A stretch of 38,764 bases of DNA from Sedimentisphaerales bacterium (GCA_016930745.1 JAFGGE010000090.1:1-38764); one strand, 5' to 3'. Positions 18,369-27,483 are shown, counted from the first letter of the stretch. Made by a program: numbers and translations. The notes: generated by a model not told the origin, from the letters alone.

Positions 18369-19220
18369 ATGGAGATGCCAGAAATCGTTTCCCGAATAAT
18401 TCTTTGTCTGTTCCTGTTCCACGCTTGTGTCCGGGCGAATGTGACATTCCATGCGTCCTCGTGTATTGTATATGTCCAGAACAGTGCAGGAGAGACGGAT
18501 GTCAAATCTTCCGAAAGTCCCACTTTTTTCCAGGACCGGGCGGTTGTCTGTTGGGAAAACACGGGCACAGGCGTAGTAGCGCCGGACTGGTCCTCTTCCT
18601 ATGCGTGCGGAGATTACTTTGCCGCGGCCGGACAGGAGGCGCGGTTTGAGACCGGGCGAATCGCCGTCCGGGGACTGGCGGAAGAATGGAATCCGTTTTT
18701 TCACGCCCTGACGGATCCTTTTACCCAGTCTGCTTGGGCCGTCTTTGAGGCGACGTTTATCCTGGATGCCCCCGCAGAGATTGCCTTCACGGCATCGCTG
18801 GAGGTGTGGGGCGACTATGGAGGGACGGACTACGGCTTGTACAAAGTGTATGGCTCGCTTGGGAACCAGGCGGAGAATCTGTGGTCGGCTGATATAGACA
18901 GCGTCAGAGACTATGATGACTGGATGGATGGGGCCAGTGTATTTGAACAAACATTTTTTCTGGAGCCGGGCTTGTATACCCTTGAATTCGGCGCCGACGC
19001 AGCCGGGGGGTATTATCCGTATTGGCCGTACGGGTACGACGGGCTGGCATGGGGAATCGGAGGCGGAGGGTACGCCAGCTATGAGATGGAGATGACCTGG
19101 AATACTTTACCTGCACCGATCGTACCTGCACCGGGCTCGGTGACGCTGGCTTTTGTGGCATTAGGATTATTGGCAGGACACAGAAAAGCCCTGTGGAGAA
19201 AAAAAGAGCTTTTGTTTTAA
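18369..19220 (+). CDS. Secreted protein with PEP-CTERM-like sorting tail
   Basis: A 283-residue secreted protein. A signal peptide (EIVSRIILCLFLFHACVRA) is followed by a beta-rich, aromatic, Gly/Tyr-rich domain of unknown function, with VFEATFILDAPAEIAFTASL and GGYYPYWPYGYDGLAWGIGG. The C-terminus has the three-part sorting signal: PAPG, a hydrophobic helix (SVTLAFVALGLLAG) and a basic end (HRKALWRKKE). This matches the PEP-CTERM/exosortase type found in many planctomycetes, with PAP replacing PEP. The ATG at 18369 has GGAGGG 6 nt upstream; the more distal in-frame start at 18336 lies before the predicted transcription start. Likely surface-displayed or exported; the function is unknown. Confidence 0.65.
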   Translation: MEMPEIVSRIILCLFLFHACVRANVTFHASSCIVYVQNSAGETDVKSSESPTFFQDRAVVCWENTGTGVVAPDWSSSYACGDYFAAAGQEARFETGRIAVRGLAEEWNPFFHALTDPFTQSAWAVFEATFILDAPAEIAFTASLEVWGDYGGTDYGLYKVYGSLGNQAENLWSADIDSVRDYDDWMDGASVFEQTFFLEPGLYTLEFGADAAGGYYPYWPYGYDGLAWGIGGGGYASYEMEMTWNTLPAPIVPAPGSVTLAFVALGLLAGHRKALWRKKELLF

Positions 19221-19284
19221 TCGCCTTCTCGAACCATATAAGCCGTGGAAATAAATCTGCAATGTACGGCGAATTGTCGATTTC

Positions 19285-20580
19285 CTATTGAATCCAGCGA
19301 TCGGCCAGAACAACGAAATCCTGCATATCAATCCGGCCGTCGACATTCAGATCGGCATTCTCATAAAAAGTTAAATCGGAATCGTCCGCCAGCCAATACG
19401 CTGCCAGGGTGTGAACATCGGCTATCGCCACACCGTCGGGACAGGCGATGTCGCCCGGAGGGAACTCCCACCATAAACGCGGTGGATAGACGCCATCAGC
19501 ACACATCCGCCAGACGTCGTCTACGCCGCCTCCATCATCGACGAAGTCCCATCCGACGTCGGTGAACAAGGATCTTACTTGCATTCCCGTCGCGCTTACG
19601 CAAAAAACATTCTGCTCCATGCCGGGCCAGGAGATATGCCCGCAGGAAGGGGACATACAACAAAACGAAGCGCGGATGGTTCCACCATTGACGCCGCATA
19701 ATCCTCCAATATAAGCGGCGGATGTGGCAGTTGCAAAAGCGGTTCCCATGGAAAAACAATTAATGACAAGACCATCATCGTTCTGCCCAATCAGCCCCCC
19801 AACCTGACCCACTGTGGCCTCGGCGGAGGCGTTTCCCGTCGCATAACAATTTTCGACCCGTCCCTCATCATTGGTACCGATCAGAGAACCCGTCCGGACA
19901 ACCCCGAAACTTTTTCCGGAATACCCATGAACATTGCCCGTGGCGCGACAGCCCATGATTTTTCCATCGTTTTGACCGACCAGACCTCCGGCGGTACAAT
20001 GATTATCGGAAGCCGATACGGAAACGTCAGCCGCCGAGGAACAGTTGAGGATCTGACCTTGTGTATCGTTCCATCCAGCCAAACCTCCTACCTGGTAATA
20101 ACCCTCCACGCTACCAGAGACATGGCAATGGGAAATACTACCCCCGTTATAGCCTGCCAGACCACCTGCATAGGTCTTCTGCCCGTGGATCGTCACGTTT
20201 TCCAGACCCAGATTCCGGATGGATGCGGTGGTCCAGACATTCATAAACAGCCCAACCGTGTTCCAACTGAGCAATTGAACCTGCACATTCGAAATCACAT
20301 GCCCGCCGCCGTCGAAATGACCCATAAAATTGATCGGAGGGATTCCTATGGGAGGAATCGATATTCCGTCCAGGTCGATGTCGGCAACCAACAGGGTATA
20401 CACGCCGGCGGCCCAATAGACGTTTCCATAGGTCGGATCGGCAAATGTCTGAAGATCAGCCGTATCAGCAATCTGATAAGGATCGGCTTTGGTCCCCTGA
20501 CCGGAGATGTTACCGTCAATGGCATACGCCGTGTGAATGAACAAACACGCCCATAACCAAACCAACATTCGGAATTTCAT
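19285..20580 (-). CDS. Secreted GLUG-repeat protein with dockerin-like C-terminus
   Basis: A 431-residue exported protein. The signal peptide (KFRMLVWLWACLFIHTAYA) is followed by about six GLUG-type repeats of the pattern GGLxGxNxGxIxxC, for example AGGLAGYNGGSISHCHVSGS and VGGLIGQNDDGLVINCFSMG, forming a beta-helix-like domain. The last 70 residues hold two calcium-loop helices, ACPDGVAIADVHTLAAYWL and ADLNVDGRIDMQDFVVLADRW, a dockerin type I-like pair common in Phycisphaerae. It may be an adhesin or a surface-complex component. ATG at 20580 is preferred over the GTG one codon upstream since GGAG lies 6 nt before it. The start sits downstream of a promoter at 20683-20655. Confidence 0.8.
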   Translation of the reverse strand: MKFRMLVWLWACLFIHTAYAIDGNISGQGTKADPYQIADTADLQTFADPTYGNVYWAAGVYTLLVADIDLDGISIPPIGIPPINFMGHFDGGGHVISNVQVQLLSWNTVGLFMNVWTTASIRNLGLENVTIHGQKTYAGGLAGYNGGSISHCHVSGSVEGYYQVGGLAGWNDTQGQILNCSSAADVSVSASDNHCTAGGLVGQNDGKIMGCRATGNVHGYSGKSFGVVRTGSLIGTNDEGRVENCYATGNASAEATVGQVGGLIGQNDDGLVINCFSMGTAFATATSAAYIGGLCGVNGGTIRASFCCMSPSCGHISWPGMEQNVFCVSATGMQVRSLFTDVGWDFVDDGGGVDDVWRMCADGVYPPRLWWEFPPGDIACPDGVAIADVHTLAAYWLADDSDLTFYENADLNVDGRIDMQDFVVLADRWIQ

Positions 20581-20654
20581 CACCCTCTCCTTCTAAACCA
20601 ACACCCTCGCATAAAATCACCGGTACTGCCGCAATCACCTACAAAGTCTCTTTA

Positions 20655-20683
20655 AGTCTATAGAAATCACCCTGAATTGTCAA
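20655..20683 (-). promoter_or_regulatory. Promoter of the GLUG-repeat protein gene
   Basis: On the minus strand a perfect TTGACA (20683-20678) and TAGACT (20660-20655) are 17 bp apart. Transcription would begin near 20648, about 68 nt before the ATG. Confidence 0.55.
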
Positions 20684-20753
20684 GAACATTGTCCTAAGTC
20701 CTTGAGCGGAGAGGATTGGCAACTGGAGAGAGAAGGTGTTTATTTTTGTAAAC

Positions 20754-21827
20754 CTACAGGGCAGGCTGCATTTCAACGACCTTGACGGTGTTTTTGCCGG
20801 CCTGTTTGGCGGCATACAGGGCCGCGTCGGTCGCCTTGGTCACATCGCCGATATAGCTGGCCCCGTCAAACTGGCCGACGCCCACGCTGAGGGACAGATG
20901 AATTTCGTGTCCTTCCCAGACGACGGGATTTTCCGAAACCATCGTCACCATACGTTCGGCGACGGTGACCGCATCGCTGAGGGAGGTGTTGGGCAGGATG
21001 ACAGCAAACTCGTCCCCTCCGTAGCGGGCGGCAATATCGATCTGCCGGATGCAGGCGCCCAGACGGCGGCTGATCTGCTTGATCGTCAAATCCCCGGCCC
21101 TGTGGCCGAAAGTATCGTTGACCGGCTTGAAGTTGTCCACGTCGGCCATGATGATCGAGATCTTGCCGCCGTACCGCTGGGAGCGGCGCAACTCCGCCTC
21201 GAGGTTTTCATAGAACGTACGGTGGTTGAGCATGCCGGTCAGGCCGTCGGTCTTGGCCTGTTTTTGGGTCTTTTCGAACAGCTTGACATTACCGATCGAA
21301 GCGCCGATAAGCTGACGGAAAAGCTCCAGAACCGCAATGTCTTCGGAGCTGAATTTTTCGGCCCCCAGCTTGTCGGTCAGGTTGAGCACTCCGATGACGC
21401 GGTTGTGGCATATCAGGGGGGCGATGATGCAGCTTTTGGTGCTATAGTTGTCGGCAAAGGCCCGCTGGGTCTTCTGGATATTGGGCCGGCTGTGGGTCTC
21501 CAGGTCACTGACCAGCATTAGTTCCTTGCTGCGTACGGCCGCCACCATGGGAGAGGGGGGATTCTGGTTTAGAGAGACCACATTATTGATCAGGAAGGGG
21601 TGGTTGTTCTTTTCCAGATGCAGGATGTCGCTCGTCTCGTCCAGGATATACAGCGAGGCCAGTCGGGCCCCGATCAGTTTGGGAATCTCGTCGATACAAA
21701 CGTCGGCGATTTTACTCATTTCCAGGCAATTGAGCCGCCGGGCCAGTGGTGTGATATTTTCCAGCCAGTCGATCGGACTATGCTCCCTACCCGGCGATAA
21801 GGATTCTATCTCTTTATCAGGTTTCAT
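20754..21827 (-). CDS. GAF-GGDEF diguanylate cyclase
   Basis: A 357-residue cytoplasmic protein that would make cyclic di-GMP. A GAF-like sensor domain spans about 35-185 (SLYILDETSDILHLEKNN, IGVLNLTDK), and the GGDEF domain spans about 190-350. The active-site motif GGDEF is intact at 270-274, and the inhibitory I-site RQID (261-264) lies exactly five residues before it, so product feedback is expected. The segment DGLTGMLNHRTFYENLEAEL marks the start of the cyclase domain. It lacks membrane segments. It is transcribed divergently from a motility cluster, which fits control of motility or attachment, but the link is positional only. Confidence 0.93.
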   Translation of the reverse strand: MKPDKEIESLSPGREHSPIDWLENITPLARRLNCLEMSKIADVCIDEIPKLIGARLASLYILDETSDILHLEKNNHPFLINNVVSLNQNPPSPMVAAVRSKELMLVSDLETHSRPNIQKTQRAFADNYSTKSCIIAPLICHNRVIGVLNLTDKLGAEKFSSEDIAVLELFRQLIGASIGNVKLFEKTQKQAKTDGLTGMLNHRTFYENLEAELRRSQRYGGKISIIMADVDNFKPVNDTFGHRAGDLTIKQISRRLGACIRQIDIAARYGGDEFAVILPNTSLSDAVTVAERMVTMVSENPVVWEGHEIHLSLSVGVGQFDGASYIGDVTKATDAALYAAKQAGKNTVKVVEMQPAL

Positions 21828-21904
21828 GTTTATCCATGTAAGATTTTATAAAAAAAAGACTTACCTTCAAAACTACAGCGGTACAGACCTTATATCGGAA
21901 CTTT

Positions 21905-21933
21905 TCTATAAGGCATTTAGGGTGATTCGTCAA
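21905..21933 (-). promoter_or_regulatory. Promoter of the diguanylate cyclase gene
   Basis: On the minus strand TTGACG (21933-21928) and TATAGA (21910-21905) are 17 bp apart; transcription would start near 21898, a leader of about 70 nt. A 12-bp perfect palindrome (CGTTTTAAAACG, 21948-21959) lies 14 bp upstream of the -35 box and could bind a regulator. Confidence 0.45.
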
Positions 21934-22175
21934 AAACAAGCCCACTCCGTTTTAAAACGACCGCCATTAAACAAAAGATACGAAATGTATCGGCCAAAGC
22001 AAAATAAAAACGATGGGTAGAATCCCGGTATTGATTCCTTCGTAAGGCGGCATGTCTTTTCATCCAATAGACACAGGAAATCCACTTTTTTTGATCTCCA
22101 CGTATCCCCATTTTGACGGAGAACGTCCGATAGTAAAAATTTATAGAGAATTCATTAAAAAAATCAAAAAAGGGA

Positions 22176-22204
22176 TTGACGAAAACCGAAATGATTTTTA
22201 CATT
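22176..22204 (+). promoter_or_regulatory. Promoter of the MerR-flgB-flhG-fliA cluster
   Basis: TTGACG (22176-22181) and TACATT (22199-22204) are separated by 17 bp; the start would be about 22211. The 477-bp gap between the diguanylate cyclase and the MerR gene (21828-22304) is otherwise AT-rich and shows no coding sequence. Confidence 0.5.
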
Positions 22205-22219
22205 TTGCAAAATGTAAAA
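22196..22219. promoter_or_regulatory. Perfect 24-bp palindrome over the -10 region, probable operator
   Basis: TTTTACATTTTG (22196-22207) is followed directly by its reverse complement (22208-22219), a perfect 12+12 palindrome with no spacer. It covers the -10 box and the predicted transcription start of the promoter at 22176-22204, the position expected for a repressor site. The MerR-type protein encoded just downstream is the simplest candidate to bind it. Confidence 0.6.
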
Positions 22220-22304
22220 TATGTTTTTCGCTTAATGTCAAAAAATGCTCTTTCAGAAAACAGGACAACGCAACATTACTGCCCCCTTTTCCAATGAGAG
22301 GCCA

Positions 22305-22589
22305 ATGCGTCCAACTGAATCCAATTTTGACAAGTTTGTTGTGCCTGCCAAATTGTACCGGATCGGAGAAGTTGTTCGGTACACCCCTTTTACCCGTCAA
22401 ACCATCCACAATTACACGACCATGGGTTTGATCCAGGAATCGGACTGGACTGAAGGCGGGCATCGTCTTTATGACGAGGGGGTTTTTAACCGACTTGCTA
22501 AAATACTGGAGTTGCGGAAAACAAAAACGCTTTCGGAAATCAAACTGATTCTGGATCACGAAGATCCACAGAAAGCCGCGGCGTTGTAG
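22305..22589 (+). CDS. Small MerR-type HTH regulator
   Basis: A 94-residue DNA-binding protein. The MerR winged-helix is clear: LYRIGEVVRYTPFTRQTIHN (helix-turn-helix), then YTTMGLI and the wing EGGHRLYDEGVFNRLAKI, then a helix EIKLIL. The protein ends shortly after, so there is no effector or long dimerisation domain; it resembles short MerR proteins such as HspR/SoxR-fold fragments and motility regulators. The ATG at 22305 has GAGG only 3 nt upstream. An alternative in-frame ATG at 22245 gives 114 residues but has no ribosome site. It is the first gene of the flgB-flhG-fliA run and probably regulates it through the palindrome upstream. Confidence 0.75.
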   Translation: MRPTESNFDKFVVPAKLYRIGEVVRYTPFTRQTIHNYTTMGLIQESDWTEGGHRLYDEGVFNRLAKILELRKTKTLSEIKLILDHEDPQKAAAL

Positions 22590-22623
22590 AACTTTCGAAA
22601 ACCCGAAGAAAGCGCTCATTACT

Positions 22624-23037
22624 ATGAAAATGACGACGACAATAAAAGATAATGTCAGTGAATTGCTGGACAAGATTCTGGATTTCACTGAACAGCGGCG
22701 ACGGATTCTGACGCAGAACATCACGAACGTAAACACCCCCGGCTATATGCCGCAAGACCTGGATGTGGAAGGATTTGCCGGATTGATGGCGCAGGCGGTT
22801 GCCGAACATATACGACATGACAGGCTGGTGCTTTATGATACCGAGTCGATTCAATTCGGCCCGGACGGCTATTTTATCACCCGTCCGGCGGCGGATACGC
22901 AGGCTAAAAAGCTCCTGAAAACGGATCCAAAGGCCTATCTGGAAAATCAAGTCAACAAGCTGGCGGAAAATCTGGTGAATAATAAGGTAACGCAACAACT
23001 CATACAAAGAAAACGCCAGAAAGAATTGCAGCGGTGA
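22624..23037 (+). CDS. flgB: Flagellar basal-body rod protein FlgB-like
   Basis: A 137-residue protein. The N-terminal helix ends in the flagellar rod motif, ILTQNITNVNTPGYMPQDLD (family: ANNIANVDTPGYK), and the C-terminus is a long helix (YLENQVNKLAENLVNNKVTQQL) that would pack with the N-terminal helix in the axial rod. This matches FlgB, the proximal rod subunit, in length and motif. FlgC and FliE, which usually follow, are absent; flhG follows after 37 bp. No strong ribosome site is seen before the ATG at 22624, and a second ATG lies two codons on. Other flagellar rod-like proteins are a lesser alternative. Confidence 0.8.
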   Translation: MKMTTTIKDNVSELLDKILDFTEQRRRILTQNITNVNTPGYMPQDLDVEGFAGLMAQAVAEHIRHDRLVLYDTESIQFGPDGYFITRPAADTQAKKLLKTDPKAYLENQVNKLAENLVNNKVTQQLIQRKRQKELQR

Positions 23038-23074
23038 AAGCCAGATTAAGGGGCCGGAGGGATACGGCAGACGA

Positions 23075-23923
23075 ATGAACAAGGACAGGACCAGGCATCT
23101 ACAAAGAATGATGGACGAGAAATCGCGTCATGCCGATGTTATCGCGGTGACCAGCGGAAAAGGCGGTGTCGGCAAGACCAATATCGCGGGCAACCTGGCG
23201 ATCTGCCTGGCGGCGGCCGGCAGAAAAGTGGTCCTGATGGATGCCGATCTGGGTCTGGGCAACCTGGACGTTATCATGAATATCAACAGCCGATACAACC
23301 TATCCCATGTGGTATCGGGCCAAAAAACGCTGGATCAGATTACGCATATCGGACCTGCCGGGGTTGAGATCATCTGCGGAGGATCGGGATTGGAAGAACT
23401 GGCCAACCTGTCGCCTTTTCAACGCAAGCATCTGATCGACGAACTGGACGCCCTCCAGGATCGAGCGGATATCATTGTAATCGACACAGGGGCCGGAATC
23501 AATGCCTCGGTTCTGGGTTTCTGTCAGGCATCCCATCATACGATTGTGGTGACAACGCCGGAACCGACAGCCATGACCGATGCCTATGCCGTGATCAAGG
23601 TCCTTGCCGGGAAGAAATACGACGGCCGGATCAGCCTGATCGTAAATATGGCCGATTCCGTAGCCGAGGGGAAAAAGATATATCGCCAGATAGCGGATGT
23701 GGCTCAGCGGTTTTTGGATATTCCCGTCTATGAAGCGGGCATCTTGTGTCGGGATGAAAGGCTGGTTTCCGCTGTAAAATCAAGGGAACCAGTCGTATTA
23801 GCCTATCCTCGCGCCAGGATCACGACATCCCTGGTGGCAATGACAGCCCGTCTGGCCCGAGGCCCGGCGGCCGGAAGAGGCACGGAAGGCTTCTTCCAGA
23901 AAGTGGTGAACTGGTTTTTCTAA
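23075..23923 (+). CDS. flhG: FlhG/MinD-family ATPase
   Basis: A 282-residue deviant-Walker P-loop ATPase of the MinD/ParA type. The Walker A KGGVGKT is at 29-35, with the second aspartate motif VVLMDADLGLGNLDVI and the IIVIDTGAGI Walker B. The C-terminus (EGFFQKVVNWFF) is an amphipathic helix like the MinD membrane-targeting sequence. The position between a FlgB-like gene and a FliA-type sigma gene favours FlhG (FleN/YlxH), which controls flagellar number and position, over MinD. The only nearby GGAGG lies 14 nt before the ATG, too far to be ideal. No FlhF gene, the usual upstream partner, is in the window. Confidence 0.85.
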   Translation: MNKDRTRHLQRMMDEKSRHADVIAVTSGKGGVGKTNIAGNLAICLAAAGRKVVLMDADLGLGNLDVIMNINSRYNLSHVVSGQKTLDQITHIGPAGVEIICGGSGLEELANLSPFQRKHLIDELDALQDRADIIVIDTGAGINASVLGFCQASHHTIVVTTPEPTAMTDAYAVIKVLAGKKYDGRISLIVNMADSVAEGKKIYRQIADVAQRFLDIPVYEAGILCRDERLVSAVKSREPVVLAYPRARITTSLVAMTARLARGPAAGRGTEGFFQKVVNWFF

Positions 23924-24068
23924 ACCGCCCTTATTTTTCCGACGATAAGAGCACGTTTGACAGAGATTGCATTGGCTCTCGTCGGCCAAGAAAACAGGGC
24001 ATTGCAGTTATCGGACGAGTAAACTGATCGAGAGAGCTATTTTCGATGCAATACATGGAGGTTAGACA

Positions 24069-24848
24069 ATGAAAACGGCTCAACTGGAAAACATCGAAGA
24101 GGTCTGGAAAGATTTTTTCGACCGTCGGGACGAGTATTGTCGCAATCTCCTGATGGAACATTATCTTCCTATTGTGAAATATACGGCGGAGCGGATCTAC
24201 TCCAAACTGCCGGACAAGGTAGAGCTGGATGATTTGATCAGCGCCGGTATTTTTGGACTGATGGACGCCATTGACGCCTTTGATCCGCAGCGAGGAGTCA
24301 AGTTTGAGACCTATTGCACGCCGCGTATTCGGGGGGCCATCCTGGACGAATTGCGGAGCATGGACTGGGTGCCCCGTCTGGTTCGCGCTCGGGCCCATCA
24401 ACTGGAACGTGCCCTTCAGACGCTGGAAGCCCATCTGGGACGGATGCCCACAGAAAAAGAGATCGCCGAAGAACTCAAACTGGAAATGACCGAGTTTCGG
24501 CGCTTGCAGCGGGACGCCAATGCGATCGGACTGGTGTCCCTGAGCAACAAGTTTTCCGATGCCGACGGGGAAAAGGATATCCGCGAGATCGATATCATCG
24601 AAGACCAAAAGAGTCAGAATCCGGTCCTCGAAGCCCAGAAACGCGACCTAAAGGGTCTGTTGACCAAAGGCCTGACCCGCGCCGAGCGGCTGATCGTTGT
24701 GCTGTATTATTATGAAGAGATGACCATGAAAGAGATCGGAGCAACGCTGGATCTGTCCGAGTCACGCGTCAGCCAGATGCATTCGTCCATCATCGCCCGT
24801 CTCAAGGCCCAGATGAACTCTCGCCGCAAAGAGTTCTCCATCTCATAA
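24069..24848 (+). CDS. fliA: FliA/WhiG-type flagellar sigma factor (sigma-28)
   Basis: A 259-residue alternative sigma factor. Regions are recognisable in order: region 2 (LPDKVELDDLISAGIFGLMD, then FDPQRGVKFETYCTPRIRGAI), region 3 (GRMPTEKEIAEELKLEMTEF) and region 4 with its helix-turn-helix (EEMTMKEIGATLDLSESRVS). The RGAILDELRSMDWVPR segment is typical of FliA/WhiG. There is no region 1.1. It directs transcription of late flagellar genes; its anti-sigma FlgM was not seen here. The ATG at 24069 has GGAGG 7 nt upstream. No FliA-type promoter was found in the 145-bp gap after flhG. Confidence 0.92.
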   Translation: MKTAQLENIEEVWKDFFDRRDEYCRNLLMEHYLPIVKYTAERIYSKLPDKVELDDLISAGIFGLMDAIDAFDPQRGVKFETYCTPRIRGAILDELRSMDWVPRLVRARAHQLERALQTLEAHLGRMPTEKEIAEELKLEMTEFRRLQRDANAIGLVSLSNKFSDADGEKDIREIDIIEDQKSQNPVLEAQKRDLKGLLTKGLTRAERLIVVLYYYEEMTMKEIGATLDLSESRVSQMHSSIIARLKAQMNSRRKEFSIS

Positions 24849-24942
24849 CTTATTATAAAACAATATCTTATGAAATCCACCCATGCTCATTCGTGCGTAT
24901 GGTAACTGTCCAGGCAAGGGCTTGTGCAGGACCGAAGAATCA

Positions 24943-27288
24943 TTATCTCTTAAGAATTCGACATCCAAATACGCCGCCGGCGGTTTTGCCCTCATGGGCC
25001 TGGAATCGTAAGGTAATTTTCCCTTTTTGGGCCACCATCTCCTTTGGCAACGGATAGGCCACATCAAAAAACCGACCTGGGGCATCGCGATTGAGAATTT
25101 GCGTAGCCAGCAGTTTTCCATCCACTAACAGATCAAACTGTCGGCTGCCGGCATCTTCCCCCCAATACGTGCAAACCAAATCGATGGGCTGCGTATCGAT
25201 CACCTTCAGATCGAAGGAGAACCAGCCGCCATTGCGGGCATCCCGCCATTTTCGGCCCTGGTGCGATCCTGCATAGGTCGTCTCGCCCTGAAAATTGTGG
25301 TCTCGTTCGGGCTGCATTTCTCCGGGCTGTATAAAATCGACCGTCCGGGCCTCCAATTCGCGTACACGCTTCTGTTCGGCTTCATACCGTTCCTTTCGCT
25401 GCGACCACTGCTCTTCGGTGAACAGATCGAAATACACCGAATACCACTGGTGATGCATACGATAGAACGGGATCAGGGTAAAATCGTCGGGCTTTGCGAC
25501 CCCTTCGGTTGTAAATCGAATTTGCTCACCCGGAACCGGCTTGATCCAATGGGAGGGATTGCGATCCTGGGTCATCAGGACCGGAGCCCAGGGTTCGGGC
25601 CGCTTGTCGCCGAATTCCCCGGCCAGCACCAAAGGACCATACAAAAACGCGATGCGATTGGGATTGTCGGGCATAGCTTCCATTCGAAGCGTCATCGGAA
25701 GCCGGATTTCAATCGAATCGCCGCTTACCCATGTCCGTTTCAAGGGGATATACTGCTGCGGCTGAGACGATATTTGCTGTATTTGGCCGTTGATCTTGAT
25801 CGCAACACCTTGCTGCGCCCAATAGGGATGTCGGATGAGTATCGCCCCGGAATGGGCTTTTTCACACTGAAGAATCAGGCGGGAAAAAGACTCTTCCGGG
25901 AATCGGGTCTCCTGACGAATTTTAATTCCCTTTTCTTTCCAGTACAACTGCGAGGCGATAAACAGATTCACATAGAGATCATTCCCTTTATGCGAATAAA
26001 TCTGCTCGCCGTATTTCACATGGTTTTCCATGCCTGTGCCGGTGCAGCACCAGAAGGAATCGAACGGCGAGCTATAGGTTTTTTTCGCTCCTTGCGCCAG
26101 CGGGATAAAGTAACAGGTCATTCCATCGTCCGGATTCTGGGAACCCAGAATATGATTGAGCAACGCGCCTTCGTAATAATCCATGTAACGAGCCTGGCCC
26201 TGCCAGGAAAACAGGGGCTGGGTGAACTTTAGCATATTGTAGGTATTGCATGTTTCGGTAGTGTTTTCGCTGAGACGTTCGGACAACGTATCCTGCGGAC
26301 CGAAATACTCGCGATCGCTGTTTCCTCCGGTAACATACGTATGATGATGGACGATGGCATCCCAGGCAAAGGTGGCAATCGTGTGAAACCGGGGATTGCC
26401 GGTTAATTCATATTGCCGGGCGATTCCGACCAGTTTGGGGATCTGGGTGTTGGCGTGGACGCCGGGGAAGGGATCTTCTTTTCGGCCGAGCGGATCGAGG
26501 ATGGCCCTGTGGTAGAAACGCTCGGCCAGATGTAGATATTTAGGCTCTCCTGTCAGGGCATAGACTTCGGCGGCGACTTCATTCATGCCTCCATGTTCGC
26601 AGGCCAGCATGGTTTGAATCTGCTTGTCGTTGAGTTTGTCGGTAATGACACAGGCCCAGTCGGCCAGTTTGACCAGTATGGTCTTCGCTTTGACGTTGTC
26701 ACAATGCAAATACGCGTCTCTCAGACCGGCCATGAGCTTGTGCGTGGTGTACCAGGGTACCCATAATCCGTTGAGATCAAAGCCTTTAGAGCGGATATCC
26801 CCGCTTGCCACCTCGGCAAAGACCTTTCGCCCATCGGGAATCCCCGCGACATATCCATCCCCATGGGCATCCTGGCACACGGCCAGCTCATCGATACTAT
26901 AATTGACCTTTTCCAGCAGCCTTTGATCGCCTGTGGCGGCATATCCCAGGGAGCAGGCCGTAAGATAGTGCCCCAATGAGTGCCCTGAGATCGTATCCTT
27001 CTCCCAGCCCCCATAGATCGGGGCCTTGGGCTCCAGGCCCGCATATTCCCGAAACCGCGACAGAAGCCGATCCGGCTCGAGGCGAACCAACCAGTCGATA
27101 TCCTTTTCCATGGCATGGCGAAAGGGCCCTTCCAGGAGCCGGACCCGATTCAGATCGAAAGAATGGGCCTGGATTTCTATCTTGGGTTCAACTGCATATT
27201 GGCCGGCCAAAGCAGTATTTCGAATTCCAATTCCGAGTCCGATTACAAACATGCAACAGACCATCAGGACTTTTTTTAATAACGACAT
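24943..27288 (-). CDS. Secreted beta-L-arabinofuranosidase, DUF1680 (GH127/GH146-type)
   Basis: A 781-residue exported glycosidase. The signal peptide ([19 protein letters not shown] plus about 12 residues) is followed by an (alpha/alpha)6 barrel with [12 protein letters not shown] and [18 protein letters not shown], then the zinc-coordinating pieces [14 protein letters not shown] and [16 protein letters not shown], where the adjacent cysteines supply the nucleophile in characterised GH127 enzymes. Beta-sandwich modules and a C-terminal carbohydrate-binding-like domain (about 650-781) follow. GH127 and GH146 cannot be told apart by eye. I chose ATG at 27288 because AAGG is 8 nt upstream; the GTG at 27297 overlaps that site. 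It would free arabinose from plant glycans. Confidence 0.88.
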   Translation of the reverse strand: MSLLKKVLMVCCMFVIGLGIGIRNTALAGQYAVEPKIEIQAHSFDLNRVRLLEGPFRHAMEKDIDWLVRLEPDRLLSRFREYAGLEPKAPIYGGWEKDTISGHSLGHYLTACSLGYAATGDQRLLEKVNYSIDELAVCQDAHGDGYVAGIPDGRKVFAEVASGDIRSKGFDLNGLWVPWYTTHKLMAGLRDAYLHCDNVKAKTILVKLADWACVITDKLNDKQIQTMLACEHGGMNEVAAEVYALTGEPKYLHLAERFYHRAILDPLGRKEDPFPGVHANTQIPKLVGIARQYELTGNPRFHTIATFAWDAIVHHHTYVTGGNSDREYFGPQDTLSERLSENTTETCNTYNMLKFTQPLFSWQGQARYMDYYEGALLNHILGSQNPDDGMTCYFIPLAQGAKKTYSSPFDSFWCCTGTGMENHVKYGEQIYSHKGNDLYVNLFIASQLYWKEKGIKIRQETRFPEESFSRLILQCEKAHSGAILIRHPYWAQQGVAIKINGQIQQISSQPQQYIPLKRTWVSGDSIEIRLPMTLRMEAMPDNPNRIAFLYGPLVLAGEFGDKRPEPWAPVLMTQDRNPSHWIKPVPGEQIRFTTEGVAKPDDFTLIPFYRMHHQWYSVYFDLFTEEQWSQRKERYEAEQKRVRELEARTVDFIQPGEMQPERDHNFQGETTYAGSHQGRKWRDARNGGWFSFDLKVIDTQPIDLVCTYWGEDAGSRQFDLLVDGKLLATQILNRDAPGRFFDVAYPLPKEMVAQKGKITLRFQAHEGKTAGGVFGCRILKR

Positions 27289-27418
27289 CGGACGCACCTT
27301 CCCTTCAAAGCCAAAATTTTGATGTTTTCCGAAGGTCCTATTGTACCATAAGGCCGTGAAAAAGAATGGCCAAGATGCGTTTTTCTGTCACCAGAATGCG
27401 AACGGGCGGATCATCGGG

Positions 27419-27447
27419 TTGCAATCCCCACATCCGCTTACTATAAT
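27419..27447 (+). promoter_or_regulatory. dapF promoter, near consensus
   Basis: TTGCAA (27419-27424) and a perfect TATAAT (27442-27447) are 17 bp apart; transcription would start about 27454, leaving a 30-nt leader. The rest of this 195-bp divergent gap holds no gene; a leftward TACAAT is present near 27339 but lacks a good -35 box. Confidence 0.7.
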
Positions 27448-27483
27448 GATCCATTCAAGCCTGTCAAAATGGTGAGGTATAGA

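Noticed and set aside
23924..24068. Sigma-28 type promoter before fliA
   Set aside because: TAAA at 24020-24023 is not followed at the right distance by a GCCGATAA-like box.
25261..26232. Open frame of 323 codons antisense to the arabinofuranosidase gene
   Set aside because: It shares the interval with a well-supported GH127-type gene and has no ribosome site or family motif.
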